Assembly (NCBI GenBank): GCA_963769745.1
Contig: CAVYNB010000009.1
Span: forward strand, 124,001 to 188,000
Source of the DNA: JALORV01 sp963769745
Lineage (GTDB): Bacteria > Pseudomonadota > Gammaproteobacteria > Burkholderiales > Burkholderiaceae_F
DNA length: 64,000 bases
Reading direction: 5' to 3'
The number at the start of each line of letters is the position of its first letter. Position 1 is the stretch's first letter. The notes beneath the pieces are model-generated. The model was not told the DNA's origin. It did not search any database and saw only the letters and a program-made list of their open reading frames with translations. The translations under genes were made by a program, and so were the position numbers. Of this stretch, positions 18,646 through 27,572 are shown piece after piece.

Positions 18646-18886
18646 GACTGTCCGTTGGTGTCCTGGCGACGCGCCAGTGTGAAGCCGCATCGGTCGAGAG
18701 CGCGCCACTGCGCTCGATCCCGTGCTGGGCGCGGATGTTATACCGACACGATCGAGGCGTACGGCACACCATCAACAACGAACCGCGCCGACGTGCACTG
18801 CGACGGTGCAGTTGACCGGCTACGCAGCGCGTCCGATGGCAGGGGTAGGATTCCATTTTCGAGGCATGGCAGCTGGGAGCCCGGAT

Positions 18887-19090
18887 ATGCAGCAGACCTT
18901 TCGCATCGATGGCATGCATTGCGGCGGGTGTGTGGCGCGCGTGACGCGCGCGCTGAAGCCGCTCGCCGACGACGTCGAAGTCACGCTCGATCCACCGCAG
19001 GCGAAGCTCGACGTTCCGGACGCTCTGGCGCTGGTGGACGTCCAGGCCGCGGTTAAAGCCGTCGGCGATTACACCGTCACGCCGGCGTGA
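18887..19090 (+). CDS. Heavy-metal-associated (HMA) domain protein, probable copper chaperone
   Basis: The 67-residue single-domain protein has the metal-binding loop GMHCGGCV (about residues 9-16) and a ferredoxin-like HMA fold ending AAVKAVGDYTVT. This matches CopZ-like chaperones. The ATG at 18887 has GGGAG upstream at good distance; an in-frame ATG at 18866 would add seven residues. It is convergent with a PCuAC copper chaperone gene, so the pair probably serves copper handling on the two sides of the inner membrane. Confidence 0.85.
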   Translation: MQQTFRIDGMHCGGCVARVTRALKPLADDVEVTLDPPQAKLDVPDALALVDVQAAVKAVGDYTVTPA

Positions 19091-19141
19091 TCTCCGGCTA
19101 GCACCGCAAGCCGCTCCTGCGTGCGGCGACGCGAACTGCTC

Positions 19142-19598
19142 CTAGTGCTTGTGGGTGCCTGCCGCGCCGGCCGGAGCACGCGCCGCGACTTCGACCTCGA
19201 TCGGCTGCGACACCAGCCGCTTTTCCCTGGTCTCGATCCGCAGCTCGACCGTCACACGATCGCCCGCCTTCAGCGGACGCTTCAGGTCCATCAACATGAC
19301 GTGATAGCCGCCGGGCTTGAGTTCGACGCTGCGCCCCGGCGGCAGGTCGAGCCCGGAAATCGCGCGCATCTTCATCACGCTGCCTTCCATCACCATCTCG
19401 TGGATTTCGACCACGCCGGCGACCGGACTGGAAGCGCCGACCAGACGCGCCCCGTCGCTCGACATCAGTGACATGAAGGCTCCGGTGGCCGTCTGCCCCT
19501 GCAGCGCCGGCCGTGCCCACGCATCCTTGACCTGCACCTGTGCGGCGGCCGCACCGCTGGCGGCGAGCAAGTACGGCCGAGACGACGAAACGGATCAT
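19142..19598 (-). CDS. PCu(A)C family periplasmic copper chaperone, apparent +1 frame change in the signal peptide
   Basis: The family delivers Cu(I) to the CuA site of cytochrome oxidase. The mature part has the H-x-M ligand set: EIHEMVMEGSVMKMR and GGYHVMLMDL. The ATG at 19598 encodes MIRFVVSAV; after CTT at 19569-19571 one base (19568) must be skipped to read LAASGAAAAQVQVKD, restoring a normal signal peptide. Without that step the secreted domain has no good start codon (only TTG at 19570). A C-terminal GTHKH tail adds His residues. ctaD/coxB lie 17 kb away in this window. Confidence 0.88.
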
Positions 19599-19713
19599 GT
19601 GAGCTCCTGGGCGAGGTGCCCGATTCTATCGATCCGGCTTTTGTTCCGCTCCCTGCGGAGCTGCCGGCAGGATGGCCGGCACGTTCGCACCGGCGCGAGC
19701 AAGCGCAGGGTCG

Positions 19714-20784
19714 TCACCGTCGTCGGCGGCGGTGCCCGTACATCACGACCAGCAGCGTGATGATCGTGAGCGGCAGCACGAACGACTGCATGGCCGCCGA
19801 AAAGCGCGGCAACGCGGCATGGTGAGTCGTTTCCAGGATCAGGAACGTGGCATAGGCGCAGTAGTAGAAGAAGAACACCGCCCCTTCCCAGCGCGCGATC
19901 TCGCGGCCGGTGATGAACACCGGAAAGCAGGCGAACGCGACAGCCAGCAGCACCCACAGGTCGAAGGCGACCAAGGACGATGCCACGGGCAGACCGTCAG
20001 GCGCCACCAGGCCGGACACCCCGAGACAGCCAAGAATGTTGAAGGTATTGCTGCCGATGACGTTGCCGACGGCGATATCACGCTCGCCCTTGAGCGCGGC
20101 GGTGACGGAGGCGGCGACTTCCGGCATCGATGTTCCGGCGGCGACGATGGTCAGCCCGATGACCGCATCCGATACGCCCAGGATGCGCGCGAAAGCGACG
20201 GCGGCCGTCACGAGCCATTCAGAGCCGAGCACCAGCAGCACCAGACCGGCCAGCACCAGCCCCATCTGAACGCTCCAGTGCCGGTCCCAGCCATTCGGAC
20301 GCGGAACTTCGCGCGCAAGTTCTTCCGCCGCGGCCTGTGACTGGCGTCGCGACTGGATGATCAGGAATACCGTGTAGACGATCAGCAGCCCGGACAGCAG
20401 CGCGGCATCCAGGCGACCGATGCGACCGTCGAAGGCGAGCGCGACCAGCAGCAGCGAGCAGCCGATCATTACCGGCACTTCCTGACGTATCAGCTGCTGG
20501 TGGACAGCCAGCGGCGCGATCATCGAGGAAATGCCGAGGATGAAGAGAACGTTGAAAATGTTGCTGCCGACGACGTTGCCGACCGCAATGTCGGTCTTGC
20601 CCTCGAGTGCCGCACCGACCGACACCGCCATTTCCGGAGCGCTGGTGCCGAAGGCCACGATCGTCAGCCCAACGACCAGCGGCGAGATTCCGAATGACAG
20701 CGCGAGCTTTGCAGCCCCGCGCACCAGCAGTGAAGCGCCCGCGACCAGCGCGGCAAGTCCAAGCAGAAACAGCAGCAGGTTCAT
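19714..20784 (-). CDS. Calcium/sodium antiporter (CaCA family, YrbG-like)
   Basis: The roughly 356-residue inner-membrane exchanger has two inverted alpha-repeats. Repeat one has GLTIVAFGTSAPEMAVS with VGNVVGSNIFNVLFILG. Repeat two has GLTIVAAGTSMPEVAAS with VGNVIGSNTFNILGCLG. The acidic residues in SAPE/SMPE are the cation site. The length and ten-helix pattern fit YrbG-like proteins. The ATG at 20784 (MNLLLFLLG) begins the first helix; the frame is open to 20808. It appears to be a single-gene unit between the PCuAC gene and hslU. Confidence 0.93.
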   Translation of the reverse strand: MNLLLFLLGLAALVAGASLLVRGAAKLALSFGISPLVVGLTIVAFGTSAPEMAVSVGAALEGKTDIAVGNVVGSNIFNVLFILGISSMIAPLAVHQQLIRQEVPVMIGCSLLLVALAFDGRIGRLDAALLSGLLIVYTVFLIIQSRRQSQAAAEELAREVPRPNGWDRHWSVQMGLVLAGLVLLVLGSEWLVTAAVAFARILGVSDAVIGLTIVAAGTSMPEVAASVTAALKGERDIAVGNVIGSNTFNILGCLGVSGLVAPDGLPVASSLVAFDLWVLLAVAFACFPVFITGREIARWEGAVFFFYYCAYATFLILETTHHAALPRFSAAMQSFVLPLTIITLLVVMYGHRRRRR

Positions 20785-20940
20785 GGTGCCCGACGCGATG
20801 CCGGGCACCGCCCGGCCAGCAGCGCAAGTATAGGAGGCGTCGCTCAGTGCACGGCCAGACCCGCTGCCGGAGTTACTCGGCCAGCAGCGGTCCGCGCCGG
20901 CGATCCGGCTCGCATTCGTAACGCGCCCTGCGACGATGCC

Positions 20941-22276
20941 CTAGAGCACGTAGCGGGCCAGATCCTCATTGCGCGCGAGATCGGCCAGCCGCGTATCGAC
21001 GTAAGCCGCATCGATGCGGATCGGAGCCGGAGCCACCCGCCACGACACTGCCAACCTCGAACGACACGTCCTCGAGCAGTTTCTCGATCACGGTGTACAG
21101 CCGGCGCGCACCGATATTCTCGGTCTTCTCGTTGACCGCAAAGGCGATCTCCGCGATGCGGTGGATACCGTCGTCGGTGAACTCGAGCACACAGCCGTCG
21201 GTGCCCAGCAGCGCCTGGTACTGCTGCGTCAGGCTGGCATCGGTGGACTTCAGGATGCGATCGAAGTCATCGATCGTCAGCGAATCGAGCTCGACGCGGA
21301 TCGGAAAGCGCCCCTGCAGCTCGGGAATCAGGTCCGAAGGCTTGGCCAGGTGGAAGGCTCCGGAAGCGATGAACAGGATGTGGTCGGTCTTGACCATGCC
21401 GTACTTGGTATTGACGGTCGTGCCCTCGACCAGCGGCAGCAGGTCGCGCTGGACGCCCTGACGCGACACGTCCGCGCCCTGCAGTTCCGCTCGCGACGCG
21501 ATCTTGTCGATCTCGTCGATGAAGACGATGCCATTGGATTCGGCATTGGCGACGGCGCGTGACTTCAGATCCTCGTCATTGACGAGCCTGGCCGCTTCCT
21601 CGTCGGTCAGCGCCTTCATCGCGTCGGCAATGCGCATGCGCCGCGGCTTGCGGCGCTCCCGGCCCATGTTGGCAAACATCGACTGGATCTGCTGTGTCAG
21701 TTCCTCCATGCCCGGCGGCGCCATCACCTCGAGCGACGGCGACACCGCGCTGACCTCGATGTCGATTTCCTTGTCGTCGAGTTCACCTTCGCGCAGCTTC
21801 TTGCGGAACTTCTGGCGCGTCGCGTTCTCGTCGTCGCGGCCGGCCGATGCAAAGCCGACATCGCGCGACGGCGGGACCAGAATGTCCAGCACCCGGTCCT
21901 CGGCAGCGTCCTGCGCGCGCGTGGTGACCTTGCGCATCTCGGACTCGCGCGTCTGCTTCACCGAGATGTCGACGAGGTCGCGGATGATCGTGTCGACATC
22001 GCGACCGACATAGCCCACCTCGGTGAACTTCGTGGCCTCGACTTTGATGAAGGGCGCATCGGCCAGGCGCGCCAGCCGGCGCGCGATCTCGGTCTTGCCC
22101 ACGCCGGTGGGTCCGATCATCAGGATGTTCTTCGGCGTGATCTCGGTGCGCAGCGGATCGGGCACCTGCTGGCGCCGCCAGCGATTGCGCAGCGCCACGG
22201 CGACCGCGCGCTTGGCACGGTCCTGACCGACGATGTGCTTGTTCAGTTCGTGGACGATTTCTCTGGGGGTCATCAT
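20941..22276 (-). CDS. hslU: HslU ATPase/unfoldase, apparent +1 frame change before the C-terminus
   Basis: The AAA+ hexamer feeds proteins into HslV. Walker A is GPTGVGKTE, the pore motif GYVGRD is intact, and Walker B is GIVFIDEIDKI; the I-domain and sensor arginine (ENIGARRL) are present. The initial frame runs into an unrelated tail ending near 20966. The +1 frame gives the highly conserved C-terminus IDAAYVDTRLADLARNEDL... ending RYVL at TAG 20941-20943. The shift lies between about 21030 and 21056 (GTT-G at 21055-21052 is one possible place). The C-terminal tail normally docks into HslV and activates it. No clear ribosome binding site precedes 22276. Confidence 0.95.
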
Positions 22277-22290
22277 AGGTAGTCACTGCT

Positions 22291-22324
22291 CGTGTACGCG
22301 ACCGCTACGCGGTCGCACGTGCAC
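22291..22324. repeat. Dispersed hairpin repeat, copy 1 (between hslV and hslU)
   Basis: The element reads CGTGTACGCGACC, a short spacer GCTACGC, then GGTCGCACGTGCAC; the GCGACCGC/GCGGTCGC arms form an 8-base stem. A second copy with the same 10-base and 14-base flanks occurs at 33521-33563. Two more inverted repeats follow (CGCTCC/GGAGCG and GCGCGTACGCGC at about 22345-22376), so the whole 139-base hslV-hslU gap is hairpin-rich. Confidence 0.7.
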
Positions 22325-22415
22325 TCGCAGTGCTCAGTTAGGCGCGCTCCCTTCGGAGCGGCCGCGCGTACGCGCGCATGACAACGGCAGCATGGAGACA
22401 TCGCGCCGCGCTGGT

Positions 22416-22952
22416 TCAGTCCAGCGATTCGATGGTGTGGCTCTGGTTGGTATAGATGCACAGGTCGCCGGCGATCGTGAGGGCTTTCTTGACGATGTCG
22501 GCGGGCGCCAGGTCGGTGTGGTCGAGCAGTGCACGGGCGGCGGCCTGGGCGTAGGGCCCACCGGAACCGATGGCGATCATGCCGAGTTCCGGTTCGAGCA
22601 CGTCACCGTTGCCGGTGATGATCAGCGAGGCCTCGTGATCCGCGACCGCCAGCATCGCCTCGAGACGACGCAGGATGCGATCGGTGCGCCAGTCCTTGGC
22701 GAGTTCCACGGCCGAGCGCACCAGGTGACCCTGGTGCTTTTCGAGCTTGCCTTCGAAGCGCTCGAACAGCGTGAATGCATCCGCGGTCGCACCGGCGAAG
22801 CCCGCCAGGATGCGGTCGTGATACAGGCGCCGCACCTTGCGTGCCGTCTGCTTGACGACGATGTTGCCGAGCGTGACCTGTCCGTCGCCGCCCATGGCGA
22901 CGGCAGCGCCGCGGCGTACGGACACGATGGTCGTTCCGTGAAAGGGTTCCAT
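22416..22952 (-). CDS. hslV: HslV peptidase subunit
   Basis: The 178-residue proteasome-like threonine peptidase works with HslU. Processing before the TT of MEPFHGTTIVSVRR exposes the catalytic Thr (residue 7). Conserved features include GGDGQVTLG, the Lys in VKQTARKVRRLY, GFAGATADAFTLFERFE and the GSGGPYAQAAARAL segment. It is complete. hslU lies 139 bases downstream instead of the usual short gap, separated by the hairpin-repeat region. Confidence 0.97.
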   Translation of the reverse strand: MEPFHGTTIVSVRRGAAVAMGGDGQVTLGNIVVKQTARKVRRLYHDRILAGFAGATADAFTLFERFEGKLEKHQGHLVRSAVELAKDWRTDRILRRLEAMLAVADHEASLIITGNGDVLEPELGMIAIGSGGPYAQAAARALLDHTDLAPADIVKKALTIAGDLCIYTNQSHTIESLD

Positions 22953-22994
22953 GGAGCAGTATCCGGCCGAAAGTTACGGCCTACATGGGGACGA

Positions 22995-24437
22995 TCAGAC
23001 CCGACGCAACTGGATGTCGGCGACCATGTCGACGCCGAGCAGCGAAAACAGCGCGGCGATCATGTGATTGAGGTTGACGAACTCCACCGTGACGCCGCCC
23101 TGACGCAGCTTGGTCAGCAGCGACAGCAGTGCGGTGGCAGTGGAAAACTCGATGCGCTTGAGGTACGTGCAGTCGATCGCCAGGCGCTTTTCCGTCTTGG
23201 CCGCGGTCAAGAGGCGACTGAACTGCGGCTCGCCGTTGGCACGCACGGTGCCTCGCCATTGCATGCCGTCTTCCACCTCCACCGGCTTGTCGGCCGGCGT
23301 GGCGGCACGCGTCTTCAGGCTTGGCGGCGGCGGTTCCCAGGAGGGCGGCGAGACTTCATAGGTGATGCAGTACTGGATGCCGGTTTCCTCGAAGTCATGC
23401 TGACGCTGCAGCAGGCGGAACACTTCGAGCAGCAGCATCCACGCCGCGTCGCTCTGGTCACGGCGGCCCGGCTCGACGGCGGCGCGCAGCGGCGTGATCA
23501 GCTGGTCGGCCCCGAGCACCAGCAGTTCGTGGCTGGCCCGCTTGAATGCGCTGATGACCCGCAGCAGCAGTTCCGCACCGACCAGGTCGATCTCGCGCAC
23601 GCCGGAGGTATCGAGCGTCAGCGACTGGAACTGCGCTGAATGGTTCTTCAGCTGCTCCAGCACCTTGACCACGTTCGCGTCCACCGCTTCCGGCAAGCGA
23701 ACGATCGGCGCACCGTCCGCCGTCTTGCCGGCAGCGAGGATGCCTGCATCGTCCTTGTAATCGATCCATGCGGGCGGCGAGCTCTCGAAGCGCAGCACGT
23801 ACTCGATCGTCAGATTGTCGAAGCTGCCCTTGTCGCCCCGCTGCTGGAACAGTTCGAACAGCATCAGCCACGCGCGCTGGGCGGCATCGCCGAGCGAATC
23901 CGAATGAATGGCGGCGCGCAGCCCGGCTTCGGCCGGTTCGATCAGGCCGTTGGCAAACAGGATCGCCGCCTCGTCGATGGCCGAGCCCGAACCTTCGCCG
24001 TGAAGTTCAATGGCGTTGGCGTTGCCCTGCCACTCGTCGACGGAAAGATCGAGCAGCTCCATACCGGGATCGCGCTTGACCGCCGTCTGCGGCGGCAGGG
24101 GCTGCTCCACCGGTTGCTGCGACAGGCGGCCGAGCGTCGAATTGGCCGCTGAATTCGAGAATACGGGGCCACCTCCGGACGGGCGCATGAAGTCACGCGC
24201 CATTTCCGATTCGATCAAGTCGATCTTCGCCGCCGTCTCCATCGCCAGCGTACGGGCGAGATCCTTGTCGGGCAGCGCACTGTCGGTATTCAACGGCTTC
24301 GGCTGGGTCGCCGCAGCGTTGCGATTGACCGGGCCGGCGAGCGGACGCGCGGCCGGCTTGGCCGCACGACTCGCGCCGCCCTTGCCGGACGACGCCTCGG
24401 CGTCCTTGGGATCTTTCTTGAAGAACGAGAAGACCAC
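22995..24437 (-). CDS. STAS-domain protein of unknown function
   Basis: The roughly 480-residue cytoplasmic protein begins FSFFKKDPKDAEAS, then a low-complexity Ala/Pro/Lys linker to about residue 65. The middle part carries a region beginning LLDLSVDEW (about 125-300), and the C-terminal STAS-like domain has VREIDLVGAELLLRV and IEFSTATALLSLLTKLRQGG. Two STAS-like folds seem likely. Homologues of this architecture are found upstream of hslV in Burkholderiales, with no known role. The start is GTG 24437, with AAGG about seven bases upstream. Confidence 0.75.
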   Translation of the reverse strand: MVFSFFKKDPKDAEASSGKGGASRAAKPAARPLAGPVNRNAAATQPKPLNTDSALPDKDLARTLAMETAAKIDLIESEMARDFMRPSGGGPVFSNSAANSTLGRLSQQPVEQPLPPQTAVKRDPGMELLDLSVDEWQGNANAIELHGEGSGSAIDEAAILFANGLIEPAEAGLRAAIHSDSLGDAAQRAWLMLFELFQQRGDKGSFDNLTIEYVLRFESSPPAWIDYKDDAGILAAGKTADGAPIVRLPEAVDANVVKVLEQLKNHSAQFQSLTLDTSGVREIDLVGAELLLRVISAFKRASHELLVLGADQLITPLRAAVEPGRRDQSDAAWMLLLEVFRLLQRQHDFEETGIQYCITYEVSPPSWEPPPPSLKTRAATPADKPVEVEDGMQWRGTVRANGEPQFSRLLTAAKTEKRLAIDCTYLKRIEFSTATALLSLLTKLRQGGVTVEFVNLNHMIAALFSLLGVDMVADIQLRRV

Positions 24438-24730
24438 GCTGCCTTCTGGTGTTGTTAGTCCGGAACTGTCGCTACTGCGCCCGTGAACCTTGTATCTCAA
24501 ACTACGGCAGGCACGGCCTCAACACGAGTCAGACCCGATACCCCATACGCGCGAGCATTCGGACAAGCCGCCCGCGGGCAAGGACCGGATTCACGATCGG
24601 GCGACCGATAGGCAACGCCGGCACGTCCGAGCCGAAGGTTCGTCCCATAGTAACAACATTCGTTCCCGGGCAAACCGTTGATCTGGGCGGCTATCCCGCC
24701 TGTCGGCTACCACGGCACCAGCCGGCCGGA

Positions 24731-25258
24731 TTACTTTTCCGCGGTCGCCAGCTGGGCGTCGCTGAGGCGGTAGTACAGGCCAAAGGGATCCTCGGTCAGC
24801 ACGTTCAGACGGCCCGCCAGTACCAACGGCTCGTAGGTGTGCTTGATCGCGGCCTTCGACTTCACTTCGACGAGGTACTCGGGCCCGAGCGACAGGCAGA
24901 ACGGGCAGTGAGGTGGCCGCATCGTCAGCAGGAAGTGAGTATGTTTCTCGCCGGCCGTGATCGGCAGCATGTAGCCCTGCAGTCGGACTTCCTGCTGGTC
25001 GAGCTTTCGGATTTCCGGGCTGAACTGCGGGACGACCTTGTTGCCGACCTGGCCGGTCTTCACCTGGCCGAGCACCCGCCAGGGAACGACGCCCTTGAGT
25101 TCGGGAAGGTCATTGAGCAGTTGCGGATCAATGGGCAATCCGAGTCCGCCCGGATTGGTCCCCGTCGCGGGAATCTGCGCACCGGCACTTCCCATGGCCA
25201 GGCTGAAGACGATGCACACCAGCATCAGCCATCGAGTCCCCGCAGCTTCTCTTTTCAT
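24731..25258 (-). CDS. DUF3299 family exported protein
   Basis: The 175-residue protein has a signal peptide (about 9-27, WLMLVCIVFSLAMGSAGA). Its domain carries the family hallmarks VRLQGYMLPI and PPHCPFCLSLGPEYLVEV with a CPFC dithiol. The OB-like fold and conserved Cys pair suggest periplasmic metal or thiol chemistry. It is the last of a row of genes read leftwards (ABC ATPase, permease, small Cys protein, this gene), an association also known from zinc-responsive loci in other bacteria. Confidence 0.8.
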   Translation of the reverse strand: MKREAAGTRWLMLVCIVFSLAMGSAGAQIPATGTNPGGLGLPIDPQLLNDLPELKGVVPWRVLGQVKTGQVGNKVVPQFSPEIRKLDQQEVRLQGYMLPITAGEKHTHFLLTMRPPHCPFCLSLGPEYLVEVKSKAAIKHTYEPLVLAGRLNVLTEDPFGLYYRLSDAQLATAEK

Positions 25259-25362
25259 CCCAGCACTCCCCCAGCGCTTTCACCACGCACTGTCGAACCC
25301 TTCGGTCCTTGTCGCAGCCGTTCCCTTGGCGTCGGCGCCCGATCACCCGAGCCGTGCGGGCC

Positions 25363-25641
25363 TCAATGCGCGTGACGCATCCCGCAATATTGACCCACAG
25401 CGATGCCTTTGCAAGCCTCGCGCAGCCGCTCCTGACACTGCTTTTCGGAGCCTCCAGTTTCCAGGCACTTTGCTGCCTCTTCGTGCGCCCGCGCCATCTG
25501 TCGGTGTTTGGCGATGTCTTCATTGCGATGGGTCTGCTCAGCCGTGGGTTTTGGTGCGGGTTGGCCGGCCACCGGCGCGGCTGCCGCCGCAGCCAGTGGC
25601 CATGCAGCGATCGCGGCAAAAGCGACAATGCGAAGACTCAT
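25363..25641 (-). CDS. Small exported four-cysteine protein
   Basis: The 92-residue protein starts MSLRIVAFAAIAAWPLAAAAAAP, a clear signal peptide. The mature part is helical and charged, with four cysteines spaced C-x9-C-x7-C-x8-C and a His-containing C-terminus (CGMRHAH). I recognise no named family. Its ATG begins three bases after the stop of the ABC permease, so it belongs to that operon. A disulfide-bonded or metal-binding periplasmic partner of the transporter is plausible but is inference. Confidence 0.7.
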   Translation of the reverse strand: MSLRIVAFAAIAAWPLAAAAAAPVAGQPAPKPTAEQTHRNEDIAKHRQMARAHEEAAKCLETGGSEKQCQERLREACKGIAVGQYCGMRHAH

Positions 25642-25643
25642 GC

Positions 25644-26843
25644 TTACCCCTGTGCAAGTGCTTCCGAAACATTCATCCGACTGGCGCGCCACGTCGGAAC
25701 CGCCGCAGCCAGCGTGGCAACCACAAATGCCACCGCGACGATCATGCCCAGTGCTGGAGCGGTCGCTGACGCTGACAGCGTGAAGGCGCGCGCCTGCGCC
25801 AACCATTGGCCAACCACGGCAACGGCACCCAGCCCGAGCGCAAGCCCCAGCACGATGGCCATGAATGCGAGCAGCCAGGCTTCCAGCAGCAGCAACCCCG
25901 CCACGCGTGCCTGGCTGGCCCCCAGCAGCCGCATGATCGCGACATCGTAACGCCGCTCTTCGAGCGCGTTGAACAGCGTGACAAACAGCGCCAGCAGCGA
26001 CATGGCGACCAGTATCCAGGCAAACCCGCGCATCGTCTCGATGCCAACGCCGACCACTGCGAACAGACGCGCTATCTCGTTGGCCGGCGACGCCGCCATC
26101 AGCTGATGCTCGGCATTGACCTGGCGTGGCACGATCGCCGCTCCCATGGGCGAGGCATAACGCACCAGCACGGCGGTGACCTCGCGCTCGGCTTCAAGGA
26201 CCTTGCGCTCGGACTCATCGGTGGTTTCGCCCTCGTGTACGCGCCACACGCTTGACTTGTCGGTCAGCACCAGCCGGTCGATGACGGATCCGCTCGGCGT
26301 CAGCACGCCGACGACCTTGTATCTCGCGTCTTCGTGCGTGGCACCGCCCTCGGACAGTCCGTGGGTCCCCAGGAATTCGCTGCCTGGACCAAGCTGGGCC
26401 GTGCGAGCCACCTCGGCACCGATCACCGCCTCCATGGGTTCACTCCAGAGTCGGCCCGCCGCGACCGTGGCCTCGTGCAGATCGAGAAACGACGGTTCGG
26501 TGCCGACGATGCGAAAACCGCGGAAGCTGTCTCCCATGGACAACGGAATGGCCTGCGCGATCAGACGATTGCCGCGCAGCAGATCGACCGCGGCCAGCGG
26601 CACGTTGCCCGTTGGAACATCGACCTGATAGACCGCCGATAGCACGAGTTGCAACGGCGAACCCTTGGCGCCGACCACGAGATCGATGTTGCGCGCGTCG
26701 CGCTCGAGCTGGCGAGTCAGTTGCGACTGGACCAGTATCACGAAGACCAGCGTCGCGATGCCGAGGGCCAGGAGTACGACACCGAGGGCCGACTGCAGCG
26801 GCCGGCGGCGCAACTGGGCGATGACGAGCCGGAACGCGTTCAT
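25644..26843 (-). CDS. ABC transporter permease (FtsX/MacB-type)
   Basis: The 399-residue membrane protein has the four-helix FtsX/MacB layout. One helix near the N-terminus (SALGVVLLALGIATLVFVILV) is followed by a large periplasmic domain (about 45-270) and three C-terminal helices (starting AWILVAMSLLALFVTLFNALEE). The EERRYDVAIMRLLGAS coupling segment precedes helix 3. The start overlaps the ATPase stop (ATGA), and the small Cys protein follows. Such systems export or extract envelope substrates; the COG0523 and DUF3299 neighbours suggest metal homeostasis. Confidence 0.87.
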   Translation of the reverse strand: MNAFRLVIAQLRRRPLQSALGVVLLALGIATLVFVILVQSQLTRQLERDARNIDLVVGAKGSPLQLVLSAVYQVDVPTGNVPLAAVDLLRGNRLIAQAIPLSMGDSFRGFRIVGTEPSFLDLHEATVAAGRLWSEPMEAVIGAEVARTAQLGPGSEFLGTHGLSEGGATHEDARYKVVGVLTPSGSVIDRLVLTDKSSVWRVHEGETTDESERKVLEAEREVTAVLVRYASPMGAAIVPRQVNAEHQLMAASPANEIARLFAVVGVGIETMRGFAWILVAMSLLALFVTLFNALEERRYDVAIMRLLGASQARVAGLLLLEAWLLAFMAIVLGLALGLGAVAVVGQWLAQARAFTLSASATAPALGMIVAVAFVVATLAAAVPTWRASRMNVSEALAQG

Positions 26844-27469
26844 TCCGGACGGGCCAGTTCGATCCGGCGCTGGAAGCGCTCGCGTATGCGGGCGTCGTGC
26901 GTCGCGACGATCAATAGGGCACCGGCCCGCTGGGCGGCGGCGAACAGCAGATCGAGAGCCCGCTGCGCATTGTCATCGTCCAGGCTCGACGTCGGCTCAT
27001 CGGCCAGCAACAGGCGAGGTCGGTTGACTACTGCGCGCGCAATTGCAGCACGCTGCTGCTCGCCAACGCTCAACGCGGCCGGCCGCGCCGAGGATCGCTG
27101 CGCGAGGCCGAGTTCCGCCAGCAGCGGCGCCACTCCGGCCGGTGACGTCCCGGCGAAGTAACACGCCAGCGCGACATTCTCGAATGCGGTGAGTCCGGCG
27201 AGCAGATGCAGCTTTTGCGGCACCATGCCGATGCGCCGACCGCGCCATCGGTCGTCGCGGCCCTGCGATGGATAGAGCTCTTCGCCGTCGAGACGAACCG
27301 CGCCAGCGCTCGGCCGCAGGATGCCGGCCAGCACGTTGAGGAGCGTGCTCTTGCCCGAACCGCTCGGCCCCACTAGCGCGCAGTGTTCGTCGGCAGACAG
27401 TTCGATCGGCGGCGCACGCAGCACCGTCGAGTCACCGAAGCGATGAACGATGGGATCGGTCGACAGCAT
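26840..27469 (-). CDS. ABC transporter ATP-binding protein
   Basis: The 209-residue ABC ATPase has Walker A GPSGSGKSTLL (about 34-44), Q-loop VPQKLHLL, signature LSVGEQQRAAIARAV, Walker B LLLADEPTSSLD and H-loop VATHD. It pairs with the overlapping FtsX-type permease gene (MacB/LolD-like class). It lies 103 bases downstream of dksA on the same strand, with a hairpin (27512-27533) between them. Confidence 0.92.
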   Translation of the reverse strand: MLSTDPIVHRFGDSTVLRAPPIELSADEHCALVGPSGSGKSTLLNVLAGILRPSAGAVRLDGEELYPSQGRDDRWRGRRIGMVPQKLHLLAGLTAFENVALACYFAGTSPAGVAPLLAELGLAQRSSARPAALSVGEQQRAAIARAVVNRPRLLLADEPTSSLDDDNAQRALDLLFAAAQRAGALLIVATHDARIRERFQRRIELARPE

Positions 27470-27511
27470 CGATCAGTCCCGCAACCACCTTGCCGACTGA
27501 GGGAGGAGTTC

Positions 27512-27533
27512 CAAGAGGGGGAGCCCCCTCTTG
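27512..27533 (-). terminator. Hairpin between dksA and the ABC ATPase gene
   Basis: A perfect 9-base stem CAAGAGGGG/CCCCTCTTG with a 4-base loop lies about 40 bases past the dksA stop. There is no T-run after it on the minus strand, so it may be an attenuator or RNA-stabilising hairpin instead of a classical terminator. Confidence 0.4.
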
Positions 27534-27572
27534 CATCCTCAAGAATGGATGGGTGGGGTCAGACGCGAAGGG

